DNA of 36,867 nt, from the NCBI GenBank assembly GCA_020845495.1, contig JADLFM010000040.1, forward strand, positions 1-36,867, in the 5' to 3' direction. Positions 25,908 to 34,952 of this stretch are shown one piece after another. The DNA comes from Chloroflexota bacterium. GTDB lineage: Bacteria > Chloroflexota > UBA6077 > JACCZL01. A program made the translations under genes and the position numbers. The stretch's first letter is position 1. Each line of letters opens with the position of its first letter. Under the pieces are notes generated by a model. It had not been told where the DNA came from, did no database searches, and saw only the letters and a list, made by a program, of their open reading frames with translations.

Positions 25908-26261
25908 ATGAGTGACAAGGCTCGGCGTCGACAACTCGTCGCGGACTACAAGCACAGCCATCCCGAAGCCGGCGTCTATCGGATCGTCAACGCCCGTACG
26001 AACAGGGCGTTGCTTGGGTCGACAGCCAACCTGGGCAGCATCCGCGGTAAGCTCGAGTTCGCGAAGTCGACCGGCTCGCCGGGTGCACTCGACCACCGGT
26101 TGGCGCGCGACGTTAAGACGTACGGCCTGGACGCCTTCTCCCTCGAGATCCTCGAAGTGCTGGAGGTCCGGCCCGAGATGACCCACGCGGAGATCCTGGC
26201 CGATCTTGCCGCGCTCGAAGATTTGTGGCGCGAAAAGCTGGCCTCCACGCCGCTGTACTGA
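25908..26261 (+). CDS. GIY-YIG nuclease-family protein
   Basis: 117 residues. The pattern AGVYRIVNARTNRALLGSTA represents the GIY...YIG strands in a divergent form (GVY and LLG), followed by a conserved helix and the DVKTYGLDAFSLEILEVLE segment. This matches a bacterial family of small GIY-YIG proteins with the layout 'PAGVYRIxNxxNGKxLVGSSxNL...LQxDWxxxGPxAFxFEVL'. The second catalytic Tyr is Leu, so nuclease activity is uncertain. The start ATG has no strong ribosome-binding site; TTGACA a few bases before it is probably coincidental. Function in this family is not established. Confidence 0.75.
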   Translation: MSDKARRRQLVADYKHSHPEAGVYRIVNARTNRALLGSTANLGSIRGKLEFAKSTGSPGALDHRLARDVKTYGLDAFSLEILEVLEVRPEMTHAEILADLAALEDLWREKLASTPLY

Positions 26262-26277
26262 CGCCAACTCGCGTGGG

Positions 26278-27537
26278 CTAGCGAGCGCGTTCCACAGCGG
26301 CGAGTGCGTTGTCGAGGTCGGCGACGACATCGGCAGGGTCTTCGATGCCCACCGATACCCGTACCAGCCCCTCCCCAATACCGACCGCTCGGCGCTCCTC
26401 GGGAGTCAGCCCGCGATGCGAGGCAACGGCCGGGTAGAGGGTGAGCGTGCGCACGTCGCCGAGGGTCGGAGCCGGCGCGACGAGCCGCAACGCATTCATG
26501 AACCGCCCGACTGATGCTCGGTCGCCGCCGCGCACGTCGAACGCCAGCATCGCGCCGTAGCGCCCGCCGAGGAGCGTACCGGCCAGGGCATGCTGGGGAT
26601 GCTCGGGCAGGCCGGGGTAATACACACGCTCCACCATCGGATGACGGGCGAGGTGGCGAGCCACGACCGCGGCATTCTCACACTGACGCGCCATCCGCAG
26701 CGGCAGTGTCTTGAGCCCTCGATGGCAGAGCCATGCCTCGTTCGGGCCGAGCACCGCGCCGAGCAGTTTGGCCTGATAGCGCAGGGCCTTGCCGGTCACC
26801 TCGTCCGCCGCCGCGACCGTCCCGCCGGTCACGTCGCCGTGGCCGCCCAGGTATTTGGTCGCGCTCTGGATCACCAGATCGGCACCGCGCTCGATTGGCC
26901 GCAGCAGGTACGGCGAGGCGAAGGTATTGTCGACGAGCGTCCGCATGCCGGCTGCCTGCGCTAGCGCGAGGAGCCGCTCGAGGTCGAGGACTTTGACCAG
27001 CGGGTTGGTGACCGTCTCGAAGTAGAGCACCTTCGGCCGTTCGGCCATGGCGCGCTCGACAGCGCTGAGATCGGTCATGTCGACGAACGTTGACTCGATG
27101 CCAAGCCCCTTGAAGTGGGTAGTCAGGAGCACCCGCGTCAGACCATAGAGATCCTGGCTGGCGAGGATACGGTCGCCCGGCTGAAGCCCGCTCGCCAGCA
27201 GTGCGCCATAGATCGCCGCCATGCCAGAACTGAACGCGCCAACGACCGGCGCCGCCTCCAGATCGGCCACGGCCGCCTCGAAGGCCCGCACGGTCGGGTT
27301 GCCATCGCGACTGTAGAAGAAGCCGGCGCGATCGCCGGTGAACACCTCGTCGAGCGCGTCGAGTGAGGGCATGAAGTAGGCGGAGGCATTGTGGATCGGC
27401 GTGGAGGTTGGCTGCCACGTTGCTCCGTCGGTGGCTTCGGTATCGCCAGGATGGCTCTCGCCGGCGTGCGCGGCCAGGGTGTCGAAGGCCCAGCGCTCGG
27501 AGGGCCGAGGGGTGGTGGATGGGTCTCGGTCGGCCAT
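26278..27537 (-). CDS. Cys/Met-metabolism PLP-dependent enzyme (cystathionine gamma-synthase/lyase family)
   Basis: 419 residues, family length. Fold type I PLP enzyme: SRDGNPTVRAFE, AFSSGMAAIYGALL, VDNTFASPYLL with Asp203, and QSATKYLGGHGDVTGG with the PLP-binding Lys228. The C-terminal domain contains LRLVAPAPTLGDVRTL and LVRVSVGIEDPADVVADLD. The reaction could be cystathionine synthase, cystathionine lyase, methionine gamma-lyase or O-acetylhomoserine sulfhydrylase; these cannot be separated by eye. ATG at 27537 has GAGGAG eight bases upstream. The leader overlaps an unexplained repeat-bearing reading frame. It is convergent with the GIY-YIG gene. Confidence 0.92.
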   Translation of the reverse strand: MADRDPSTTPRPSERWAFDTLAAHAGESHPGDTEATDGATWQPTSTPIHNASAYFMPSLDALDEVFTGDRAGFFYSRDGNPTVRAFEAAVADLEAAPVVGAFSSGMAAIYGALLASGLQPGDRILASQDLYGLTRVLLTTHFKGLGIESTFVDMTDLSAVERAMAERPKVLYFETVTNPLVKVLDLERLLALAQAAGMRTLVDNTFASPYLLRPIERGADLVIQSATKYLGGHGDVTGGTVAAADEVTGKALRYQAKLLGAVLGPNEAWLCHRGLKTLPLRMARQCENAAVVARHLARHPMVERVYYPGLPEHPQHALAGTLLGGRYGAMLAFDVRGGDRASVGRFMNALRLVAPAPTLGDVRTLTLYPAVASHRGLTPEERRAVGIGEGLVRVSVGIEDPADVVADLDNALAAVERAR

Positions 27538-27815
27538 GGTGACGGCTCCTCGCGCCGGCCGGCAGTGCGTCTGCCGCGCTCGCCGACGTCGCAGGTTTCA
27601 GGTGGCGGCTCACGCCTCGTCAGCCGGTCGACGGCACCGAGCAGTCGGAAACGCCTGTCGAGGATTGTGAGCGTCATCGTTGCCTGCTCGCCAGGGAAGA
27701 GCGTGGCGAGCAGGCCAGCTATCGGTTCGAGGGCGCCCAGATCGAGGGCGTCCAGATCGAGGACGTCCAGATCGAGGGCGTCCAGATCGAGGGCGTCCAG
27801 ATCGAGGGCGGCCAT
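27538..27815 (-). other. Possible small or decayed gene with LDALD repeats
   Basis: From ATG 27815 a frame encodes an N-terminal Leu/Asp repeat (five repeats of the LDALD type) followed by protein-like sequence (GLLATLFPGEQATMTLTIL, DRRFRLLGAVDRL). It does not stop before the PLP gene but runs on into it in another frame, so a full gene cannot be drawn; it may have lost its stop by frameshift. A TTGACT-15 bp-TATCCT promoter-like pair lies upstream (27860-27834). Confidence 0.3.
27729..27813. repeat. 15-bp tandem repeat array (5.5 copies)
   Basis: GAGGGCGTCCAGATC is repeated at 27729, 27744, 27759, 27774 and 27789 with one base change in the first and third copies, then partly at 27804. The period is a multiple of three and encodes alternating Leu and Asp on the minus strand. 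Confidence 0.92.
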
Positions 27816-27870
27816 CGGCCGGGGTACCCCGACAGGATAGTACCCCTTACGGTGAGTCAAGCCGCCGCGC

Positions 27871-29478
27871 TCAGGTGCGGTAAACGATCCGGCCGTCCAT
27901 CACGGTCGCCCAGACGCCGAGGTCACGCAGCTTCGGCGAATCGACCCGGTAGGGGTCGTCGGTCAACACGATCGCGTCGGCCAGCCTACCCACGCCGAGC
28001 ACACCGACTTCACTTGCCAGCCCCATCGCCGCCGCGCTGCCGATCGTGTAGGCGTGGATGGCCTGCGCTACTGTCAGGCGTTGCTCGGGATACCAGCCGT
28101 CGGGTGGATCGCCGTCCGGGCGCTGGCGGGTGACGGCCGCGTGGACGCCGAAGAACGGGTCGGGCGGCTCGACCGGGCAGTCGGTCCCGAAGGCGAGCAG
28201 CGCCCCCGCGTCGAGCACCGAGCGCCAGGCGTAGGCCGTTCGGCAGCGTGCGCCCCAGCGGCGGTCGGCCAGGTGCATGTCCGAGATCGCGTGGATCGGC
28301 TGCATCGAGGCGACGACGCCGAGACGGGTGAAGCGGGGAATATCGGCCGGGTCGATGGCCTGAGCGTGTTCGATTCGCAGGATCTGAGGGCGGCCGGGCA
28401 GCGTGCTCGGCTCGCTCCGGACGGCCTCAACGGCATCGAGAATGAGGCGCACCGCCGCGTCGCCGATGGCATGGACCGCGACACCGATGCCGGCGTCGCG
28501 TGCCGTTCGAAGCAGTTCGACCAACTCGTCGCACTCCAGGGTCGCGATGCCACGGTCGTCGGCCGGACCGTCGCTGTACGGCGCGAGCATGGCCGCCGTC
28601 CCGGAGCCAAGCGCGCCGTCCGCGAACACCTTCAGCAGACCGATCCGCAACCGGTCGCCGCCGAGGCCGGTCCGCAGTCCGAGCGTGACGGCGCCAGGCA
28701 GATCGGCGCGGGTCAGGCCGGCGAACACCCTCAGGCGCAGTTCGCCGGCCTCCTCCAGGAGCTCCAACGCCCGCAACGCCTCAGCACCCTCGAAGTTGCA
28801 GACCGTCGTCACTCCGACCCGCGCCAGCGCGTCCTGACCGGACCGGAGTGCCGCTGCGCTGGTTCGGGCATCCGGGCGGTCGGCGAGCGCACGCACCGCT
28901 TCCGCGGCAGACTCCAGCAGTACCCCAGTCGGCGTGCCATCCGGCTCGCGCACGATCCGGCCGCCGGGCGGGTCAGGGGTATCTGGTCCTATGCCGGCCA
29001 TTGCGAGTGCCCGGGAGTTCGCCCAGATGGCGTGCACGTCGCGGCTGAGCAGGCTGGCCGGACGGCCGCCAGTCACGGCATCCAGAGCGTGACGGGTCGG
29101 CAGGCGCCGATCTGGCCAGACGTTGTGGTCCCACCCTCGGCCCAGCACCCAGGCATCAGGCGGCGTCCGTGCGGCTCGCTCGGCTACGCGGCGGGTAACG
29201 TCCTCGATCGACGATGCGTGGTCCAGGCGAATGCGTTCGCGGTCATGGCTGAAGCCAAGCAGGTGAACATGCGCGTCGACGAAGCCGGGCAGGACGGCTC
29301 GGCCGCCTACGTCCAGGCGCTCGGCGCCGGGGCCGGCCGCGTCGATCGCCTCGTCAGCCATCCCGACAGCCACGATGCGGTTCCCGACGATCCCGACGGC
29401 CTCGGCATATGGCTGGGTTGCGTCCTGGGTGTAGACCCGTCCATTGAGCATGACCAGCCGGCTCACGCGGTCCGTCAT
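27871..29478 (-). CDS. Amidohydrolase family 3 protein (YtcJ-like)
   Basis: 535 residues. Composite beta domain plus TIM barrel: the N-terminal strands lead to GFVDAHVHLLG with the metal-binding His70 and His72. The barrel contains LKVFADGALGSGTA, AVHAIGDAAVRL, RIEHAQAI and FGTDCPVEPPDP, and the C-terminal part returns to the beta domain (GVLGVGRLADAIVLTDDP). These motifs place it in the YtcJ/LAF group of metal-dependent amidohydrolases, whose substrates are mostly unknown. ATG at 29478 with GGGTAGGG upstream. No neighbouring gene tells the substrate. Confidence 0.9.
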   Translation of the reverse strand: MTDRVSRLVMLNGRVYTQDATQPYAEAVGIVGNRIVAVGMADEAIDAAGPGAERLDVGGRAVLPGFVDAHVHLLGFSHDRERIRLDHASSIEDVTRRVAERAARTPPDAWVLGRGWDHNVWPDRRLPTRHALDAVTGGRPASLLSRDVHAIWANSRALAMAGIGPDTPDPPGGRIVREPDGTPTGVLLESAAEAVRALADRPDARTSAAALRSGQDALARVGVTTVCNFEGAEALRALELLEEAGELRLRVFAGLTRADLPGAVTLGLRTGLGGDRLRIGLLKVFADGALGSGTAAMLAPYSDGPADDRGIATLECDELVELLRTARDAGIGVAVHAIGDAAVRLILDAVEAVRSEPSTLPGRPQILRIEHAQAIDPADIPRFTRLGVVASMQPIHAISDMHLADRRWGARCRTAYAWRSVLDAGALLAFGTDCPVEPPDPFFGVHAAVTRQRPDGDPPDGWYPEQRLTVAQAIHAYTIGSAAAMGLASEVGVLGVGRLADAIVLTDDPYRVDSPKLRDLGVWATVMDGRIVYRT

Positions 29479-29681
29479 CGGCTGAAGACCCTACCCTTCA
29501 GGAGCATCGCTGCTGGCGGTACGGAGCCGCACACACACGTGGGAGCATCCCTCCCTCTGGGAGGCGGCCTCGCACAGCAGAGCTGAGGGTGGAGTGCTGC
29601 TGCCAGCTACGAGGGGGATGGCCCTCAGCCCCGCCCGCTCCTGGAGCCGAGGCGAGCGATCCAGCAGGGCTCAAAGTCGGA
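29479..29681. other. Leader region of the amidohydrolase gene
   Basis: No gene. A 6-bp perfect hairpin CCTCCC/GGGAGG lies at 29550-29564, and GCTGAGGG/CCCTCAGC arms about 34 bases apart lie near 29582-29632. Together they suggest structured RNA between the acetyltransferase and amidohydrolase genes. No T-box or known riboswitch consensus was recognised. Confidence 0.35.
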
Positions 29682-30401
29682 CTAATACTCGCTGAAAAAT
29701 TCCTCGGCATACTCGACGTAGCCGAGCGAACGGCAGACCTTTGCCGACGCTACATTCGTGCGATCGTGGACGTAGAGCGCCATCCGGCCCTGCTCCAGAA
29801 TGTACGCCGTGGCCGCCGAGACGACTTCTTTCGCCAGCCCCTGCCCTCGGTACGGCGCCTCGGTCACCACAGCGATCTCCCAGACGTCGTCTGACTTCAG
29901 CTTGATCGCCGACCAGGAGGCGATCTCGCCGCGCATCGACCACACCGCGAACACTTCGCCATCGAAGCGGCGGCGTAGATCCGCGCCGCGCGGGTCCGCA
30001 CGGTCGATCCGCTGGGCCCGGCTCTGGCGTGGCTGGAAGTGCTCGGCATCGACGTAGAGCACGTAGCCGCTCAAGCTGTAGGCGTATGGGATCGCGGAGC
30101 GCGCGACGTACTGGAGTCGTCCGAGTTCGCCGGCTTCAAGCGAGTGGCCGGGCGGCACCGTCCCAAGGGCGCCACGCACTCGCTCGACGAGGTCCGAGCG
30201 AGTGGAGACGATACCGCCGCCGACCGTCGAGAGCGCGAGGATCGGCACGGTGTAGCCACCCCAGCCGGGCCGGGCACGACGCTCGGACGGTACGACGTGA
30301 ACGCCCGGCTCGCGAAGCAGCGCGATGTTACAGCCAAGCTCAACGGCGTGAAAGTCGTCGATGCGCGCGACGTGACCCGTCCTGATCCGGTCTTCGAGCA
30401 C
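29682..30401 (-). CDS. GNAT-family N-acetyltransferase
   Basis: 239 residues from GTG 30401. The C-terminal half is a GNAT fold: EVFAVWSMRGEIASWSAI, VWEIAVVTEAPYRGQGLAKE (the acetyl-CoA loop with RGQGLA), and LYVHDRTNVASAKVCRSLGY with the typical Asn followed by a C-terminal Gly-Tyr. The N-terminal half is a separate region (RIRTGHVARIDDFHAVELG, VVPSERRARPGWGGYTVPIL) of unknown role that may bind the acceptor. GTG 30401 has AGGAGAGG upstream. A second possible start is ATG 30524, six bases after a TATACT box, which would add 41 Pro/Arg-rich residues. Substrate unknown. Confidence 0.82.
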   Translation of the reverse strand: MLEDRIRTGHVARIDDFHAVELGCNIALLREPGVHVVPSERRARPGWGGYTVPILALSTVGGGIVSTRSDLVERVRGALGTVPPGHSLEAGELGRLQYVARSAIPYAYSLSGYVLYVDAEHFQPRQSRAQRIDRADPRGADLRRRFDGEVFAVWSMRGEIASWSAIKLKSDDVWEIAVVTEAPYRGQGLAKEVVSAATAYILEQGRMALYVHDRTNVASAKVCRSLGYVEYAEEFFSEY

Positions 30402-30529
30402 GGATCCTCTCCTGAAGCGTGTGTCACGCGAGGGCGCCGTACCGGTACCTGGCGGTCCCTTCGGGCGTTCTGGGGGCCGGAGCCATCGCCAGTCAGCATC
30501 ACCGCCGGTCAGCGGCGCCTTCATTTTCG

Positions 30530-30558
30530 AGTATAGCCCCCGCGTCAACTGATGTCCG
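30530..30558 (-). promoter_or_regulatory. Promoter of the GNAT gene
   Basis: CGGACA (30558-30553) and TATACT (30535-30530) are separated by 17 bp on the minus strand. ATG 30524 begins six bases after the -10, which would make a leaderless message. Confidence 0.5.
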
Positions 30559-30657
30559 TCGATTGGCGGCGCCTGGCGGCCGGCCTGACGCTGGGCCCGG
30601 CCCGCGAATCGCGGCCCCGTGGTCAGGGCGCCCCCATCCTCGAAACGTAATCGGAGC

Positions 30658-30684
30658 CTGACACCCAGAGCGGCATGCTAGAAT
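30658..30684 (+). promoter_or_regulatory. Promoter of the UPF0182 gene
   Basis: CTGACA (30658-30663) and an extended -10 TGC-TAGAAT (30676-30684) with a 15-bp spacer. The leader to the TTG start is about 22 nt and includes GGAGG. Confidence 0.5.
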
Positions 30685-30712
30685 CCCCCCGTTACCCGGC
30701 CGGAGGCGGTGC

Positions 30713-33571
30713 TTGGAACCCGTAGTGCCCATGGAGCGCTGGCCCCGACGGCGAGGTCGGGGTGCGCGGTACGTCGGAATGAGCCGACTCGTCGCGGGCG
30801 CTCTCATCGCGTTCCTCATCGTCATCCTGACTGTCGGCGTCGACGTGTATACCGAGTGGCTGTGGTTCGGCAGTCTCGGTCTGCTCTCGGTCTACCAGAC
30901 AGTTCTGTCGGTGCAGGTGCTGCTGTTCCTGGCAGCGTCCGCCACGTTCATGGTGGCCTATCTGCCCAGCGCCTTCTTGGCGCGTCGATTGGCGCATCAG
31001 TTCGAGCATGACACCGCCCCTGACGAAGACGTCCTCTGGGCCTACATCGCGAGGGTCGGTGCCCGAATCGGCGAGCAGGCGGCGTACCGGCAGGTCGTGA
31101 ACGTGGGAATCGTGGTGCTCGGCCTGTTGCTCGCGGCCATCATGGGCGCCGTCGCCTCGGGGCAGTGGCCCACCGTGATGCGCTTCCTGAACCAGGAGCC
31201 GTTCGGCACGCCGGACCCGATCTTTGGACTGGACGTTAGCTTCTTCGTCTTCACCCTGCCCTTCCTCCGAGTTGCGCACTCCTGGCTGCTCGGTACTGCC
31301 GTGCTCGTCGCCACGACGACGTTCGCTGTCTATGCAGTCGTCACTGCCTACGAGCTTGGGGTGAACCTCGAACGGGTCGTGCTGAACGTCCCGCGCGGCG
31401 TCCGAATCCACGTCGCCTCCATCGTCGCATCGATCCTGGTACTGGTGGCCGCCAACCACGTGCTCGACGTCTACGACCTGGTGTATTCGACGCGCGGGGT
31501 GGCGTACGGCGCTGGCTATGCGGCCGTCCATGCCGAATTGCCGGCGCTCTACTTCATGGCTGGCTTCGCGGTAGCGGCAGCCATCCTGATCGTCGTGAGT
31601 GGGTTCACCCGCAGCTTCCGATTGGCGCTGTCTGGCCTTGCCGCCTGGGGCATCGTGGCGCTCTTTGGCGGACTGGTCTTCCCGAACCTGATCGAGAGCT
31701 TCGAGGTCCGCCCGAATCAACTCGAGAAGGAGCGGCCGTACCTCACGAATACCATCGCCTACACCCGTCGTGCGTTTGGACTCGACGCCATCCAGGAGCA
31801 GTTCTTCCCCGCCGACGATGCGGTCACACCAGCCGAGGTCCGCGCCAGCCCCGGCACGATCCAGAATATCCGGCTCTGGGACCACCGCCCGCTTCAGCAG
31901 ACCTTGAACCAGATTCAGAGCATCCGCAGCTACTACCGCTTCGAAGATGTCGACGTCGACCGCTACGTCATCGACGGCGTCGAGCGGCAGGTCATGGTGG
32001 CGGCGCGCGAACTGTACCCGGAAGGACTCCAGACCCAGGCCCGCACCTGGGTCAACCAGCGCCTGAAGTTCACGCACGGATACGGCGTGGCGATGTCACT
32101 GGTCGCCACGTTCGGCGAGGAAGGGCGGCCCCAACTGGTGGTCCAGGATGTCCCGCCCACCGGTTCTGTCCCGATCGATCGGCCGGAGATCTATTATGGC
32201 AGCCGCGCCGCGCCGTACGTCCTGGTCAAGACGAGTGAGACGGAGTTCGACTATCCGCGTGGCGACGACAACGTGGAGACTCGCCACGCCGGGAGCACCG
32301 GCATCAACGTCGGCGGCCTGATTCAGCGCCTCGCCTTCGCGCTGCGCTTCCGCGACATGAACCTGCTCGTCTCAGGTGCGATCCGCCCTGAGACAGAGCT
32401 CCTCTGGCGCCGGAGCGTCGCCGAGCGCGTCGGCCAGATCGCGCCGTTCCTGCTGCAAGACCGCGATCCGTACATCGTCGTCGCCGATGGAAAGTTGTTC
32501 TGGATGCTCGACGCCTACACCTATACGTCGAGCTACCCGTACTCTCAACCGCTCTTCTGGCGGCCGGATGCGCGTGCGCCGGGCATCGTGATGAACTACA
32601 TCCGGAACAGCGTCAAGGTCGTAGTCAACGCCTATGACGGTTCGATCCGATTCTACGTCGCCACGCCGGGCGATCCGCTGATCCAGAGTTACCAGCGCAT
32701 CTTCCCCGGCCTGTTCCTGCCGCTGAGCGAGATGCCGGACGCACTACGAATGCACGTGCGGTACCCAGAAGATCTGTTCCGGATTCAGGCCGATCGCTAT
32801 CAGACGTTCCACATGCAAGACCCGACCGTCTTCTACAACCGCGAAGACGTCTGGGCGATCCCGAAAGAGAAGTTCTACAACGCCGAAGTCGACATCGATC
32901 CGTACTACGTGATCATGCGCATGCCCGGCGAGCCGCGCGAAGAATTTCTCCTGATGGAGCCGTTCACGCCACTGAACAAGAGCAACATGATCGCCTGGCT
33001 CGCGGCGCGGATGGATGCAGACAACTACGGCAAGCTCCTGGTCTACAAGTACCCCAAGGACAAGTTGATCTATGGACCGGCCCAGGTGGAAGGCCGGATC
33101 GACCAGGATCCGGCCATCTCGTCGCAGTTCACGCTCTGGAGCCAATCTGGGTCGCAGATCATTCGCGGCAACATGCTCGTCATCCCGGTTGGCAACTCCA
33201 ACCTGTACGTCGAGCCGATCTACCTCCAGGCCGAGAACGGCCCGATCCCCGAGTTGAAGCGGGTGATCGTGGCGACCGGCAATCGCGTGGTCATGGAGCC
33301 GACACTCGAAGAAGCGCTCGGGCGGTTGTTTGGTGGGACCGCCGGCGTGATACCGCAATCCAACGCAGCCGGCACACCCTCGCAAGCTGCTCTACCGGCT
33401 GCATCCAGCAGCCCTTCTCAGGATGTGGCGGCACTGGTCCGCTCGGCCGGCGATCACTTCGCACGGGCGCAGGAAGCGCTGCGTAGCGGGGACTGGGCAC
33501 GCTACGGTCAGGAGCAGCAAGCCCTCGAACAAGACCTACGTCGCCTCGGCCAACTGACAGGCCAGCCGTAG
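30713..33571 (+). CDS. UPF0182 family large membrane protein
   Basis: 952 residues, family length. About seven hydrophobic helices lie in the first 330 residues (for example LVAGALIAFLIVILTVGVDV and FMAGFAVAAAILIVVSGFT), with the conserved WLWFGSLG and DPIFGLDVSFFVFTLPF motifs. A large soluble domain follows with ERPYLTNTIAYTRRAFGLD, LQQTLNQIQSIRSYYRFEDV and FTLWSQSGSQIIRGNMLVIP. These are the signatures of UPF0182/COG1615, a family of unknown function in Actinobacteria, Cyanobacteria, Firmicutes and Chloroflexota. The C-terminus has a Ser/Ala linker and a helical tail. TTG 30713 is chosen for its GGAGG six bases upstream; GTG 30725 and ATG 30731 are alternatives. Confidence 0.95.
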   Translation: MEPVVPMERWPRRRGRGARYVGMSRLVAGALIAFLIVILTVGVDVYTEWLWFGSLGLLSVYQTVLSVQVLLFLAASATFMVAYLPSAFLARRLAHQFEHDTAPDEDVLWAYIARVGARIGEQAAYRQVVNVGIVVLGLLLAAIMGAVASGQWPTVMRFLNQEPFGTPDPIFGLDVSFFVFTLPFLRVAHSWLLGTAVLVATTTFAVYAVVTAYELGVNLERVVLNVPRGVRIHVASIVASILVLVAANHVLDVYDLVYSTRGVAYGAGYAAVHAELPALYFMAGFAVAAAILIVVSGFTRSFRLALSGLAAWGIVALFGGLVFPNLIESFEVRPNQLEKERPYLTNTIAYTRRAFGLDAIQEQFFPADDAVTPAEVRASPGTIQNIRLWDHRPLQQTLNQIQSIRSYYRFEDVDVDRYVIDGVERQVMVAARELYPEGLQTQARTWVNQRLKFTHGYGVAMSLVATFGEEGRPQLVVQDVPPTGSVPIDRPEIYYGSRAAPYVLVKTSETEFDYPRGDDNVETRHAGSTGINVGGLIQRLAFALRFRDMNLLVSGAIRPETELLWRRSVAERVGQIAPFLLQDRDPYIVVADGKLFWMLDAYTYTSSYPYSQPLFWRPDARAPGIVMNYIRNSVKVVVNAYDGSIRFYVATPGDPLIQSYQRIFPGLFLPLSEMPDALRMHVRYPEDLFRIQADRYQTFHMQDPTVFYNREDVWAIPKEKFYNAEVDIDPYYVIMRMPGEPREEFLLMEPFTPLNKSNMIAWLAARMDADNYGKLLVYKYPKDKLIYGPAQVEGRIDQDPAISSQFTLWSQSGSQIIRGNMLVIPVGNSNLYVEPIYLQAENGPIPELKRVIVATGNRVVMEPTLEEALGRLFGGTAGVIPQSNAAGTPSQAALPAASSSPSQDVAALVRSAGDHFARAQEALRSGDWARYGQEQQALEQDLRRLGQLTGQP

Positions 33572-33897
33572 CCAGCGCCTTCTGGTTCCAGGTCGGGGCT
33601 CCGCGTGCGGGAGCGCCTGCACTCGCCGCTGCGTGCGCCGGAGAGGATGCTGATGCGCTATGCTGGACGGGCTATCGGGTCGAAGGCCGTGGACAACCTT
33701 TTCCCACCAGTTGGCGCACTACCACGGCAGTGTCGCGCGGCTAGCTGCTATGGTCCGGAGGCCGGGCGCCCTGACAGGGACATGCGAGGTCACGCTCTCC
33801 CGCTCTTCATGGTTCGCGGCACCTGGACGCCCCAGGCCGCGACGACGGCCGGGTACTGCCCGTCAGCATCGCCGCGGCCTCGATGGGGCTCGCCGTG
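33572..33897. other. Gene-free stretch before the response regulator
   Basis: No coding region, tRNA or strong hairpin was recognised. Some weak -10-like sequences (for example TATGGT near 33749) are present but cannot be assigned. Confidence 0.4.
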
Positions 33898-34293
33898 ATG
33901 GATGAGTCGGTTCCGTTCGATCGACAGGCGAATCACCGCGTGCTCGTGGTCGAGGACGACGAGGCGATCAGGCTGATGCTCGAGATGGCGCTCAGTAGCG
34001 AAGGCTACGACGTGCAAGCGGCCGAACATGGCGGTCAAGCGCTCGACATCCTCCAGCACTGGCAGCCCGACCTCATCCTGCTCGACCTGATGATGCCGGT
34101 GCTCGACGGCTGGGCGTTCCGTGCCCGACAGCTCGCCAATGGCGCCTGGTCCGCCATTCCCGTGGTCGTGCTGTCAGCCGCCTATGAGGCCGCGCATCAG
34201 GCTGAGATGCTGGCGGCGGCTGCCGTCATCACCAAACCCTTCGAGCTTGACCGGCTGCTCGAGATGGTGGCGCGTACGCTTGGCGGCGCCTGA
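33898..34293 (+). CDS. Stand-alone receiver-domain response regulator
   Basis: 131 residues consisting of one CheY-like receiver. Acidic pair Asp20-Asp21 (VVEDDEAIR), phosphoacceptor Asp63 (LLDLMMPVLDGW), Ser93 (VVLSAAYE) and Lys113 (ITKPFEL) are all present, so it should be phosphorylated by a histidine kinase or phosphotransfer protein not seen here. There is no output domain. ATG 33898 has GGGG nine bases upstream; the in-frame ATG at 33883 has none. It converges on the phosphatase gene with a 32-bp gap. Confidence 0.9.
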   Translation: MDESVPFDRQANHRVLVVEDDEAIRLMLEMALSSEGYDVQAAEHGGQALDILQHWQPDLILLDLMMPVLDGWAFRARQLANGAWSAIPVVVLSAAYEAAHQAEMLAAAAVITKPFELDRLLEMVARTLGGA

Positions 34294-34325
34294 GCGGCGC
34301 GGTGTGCGGCCGGCGCCGTGTCCGG

Positions 34326-34952
34326 TCAGGTGGTCGACTCGCTCGGAGCGGGCGCGGCGGTGGGGTCGAGGGGCTCGCGGGCACCTGTCCATTGATGCTC
34401 GAACTCGACCAGCGCGGCAAGTTGACGATCGTTTGGGGCGGCTTGCCAGCGCTGTGACCGCATGAGTCGAAGCGCGGTACTTGCGCTCATGCCTCCGGCG
34501 ACCAGGATTGCGAGGCCCATCAGTGGGCCGCGCCCGACGCCGTGCTTGCAGTGCGCATACACCTGACCGCCCCGCTCGATCCGTTCGAGTGCCCAGGTGA
34601 CGCCCTGTCGGAGTTGATCCTGGGAGGCGGCAAAGCGATCCGTCGCCGGCAAATGCAGCAACTCGATGCCAAGCCGATCCAACGCCGCCTCATCATCCTT
34701 CGCCTCTTCGCGCAGGTCGATAACGGCTGTGATGCCCATCTGCTTTAGCCTGGAATAGGAACCGGGCGGGATCGAGCCGCCGATGACGAGTCGATCGGTG
34801 ATGCGGGTAAGGTTTAGGGAGCGCCCGTGTACGCGCGTCGAGTACTCGAGGATGCGCGCCACGAGGCGCAGCCAGAGTTTGCCGAGCAGGTTGTACCAGC
34901 GGACCACGCCGCGCTCGTCGGCAGCCGACCCGTAGAAGTTGAAGCGGTGCAT
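34326..34952 (-). CDS. Dual-specificity protein phosphatase-like enzyme
   Basis: 208 residues. The phosphatase loop is AHCKHGVGRGP with catalytic Cys135 and Arg141 (CxxGxxR pattern) and a probable general acid Asp105 in LPATDRF. Before it, a basic, partly hydrophobic segment (RWYNLLGKLWLRLVARILEY) may associate with the membrane. The strand-loop LVIGGSIPPGSYSRLKQMGI is typical of DSP domains. It may act on phosphoproteins or on phospholipids; the loop does not decide. ATG 34952 has GGGAGG three bases upstream (rather close); ATG 34967 is an alternative. It converges with the receiver gene. Confidence 0.85.
   Translation of the reverse strand: MHRFNFYGSAADERGVVRWYNLLGKLWLRLVARILEYSTRVHGRSLNLTRITDRLVIGGSIPPGSYSRLKQMGITAVIDLREEAKDDEAALDRLGIELLHLPATDRFAASQDQLRQGVTWALERIERGGQVYAHCKHGVGRGPLMGLAILVAGGMSASTALRLMRSQRWQAAPNDRQLAALVEFEHQWTGAREPLDPTAAPAPSESTT

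Noticed and set aside
27586..27628. Hammerhead-like core CTGACGA-GGC-GTGA-GCC ... GAAAC on the minus strand
   Set aside because: Seven extra bases separate stem II from GAAA, and the flanking sequences do not form stems I and III.
28054..29586. 510-codon plus-strand open frame opposite the amidohydrolase
   Set aside because: High-GC antisense frame; the minus strand carries all amidohydrolase motifs.
29479..29681. T-box leader
   Set aside because: A GTACCGCC stretch is present, but the TGGNACCGCG core and a specifier stem are not.
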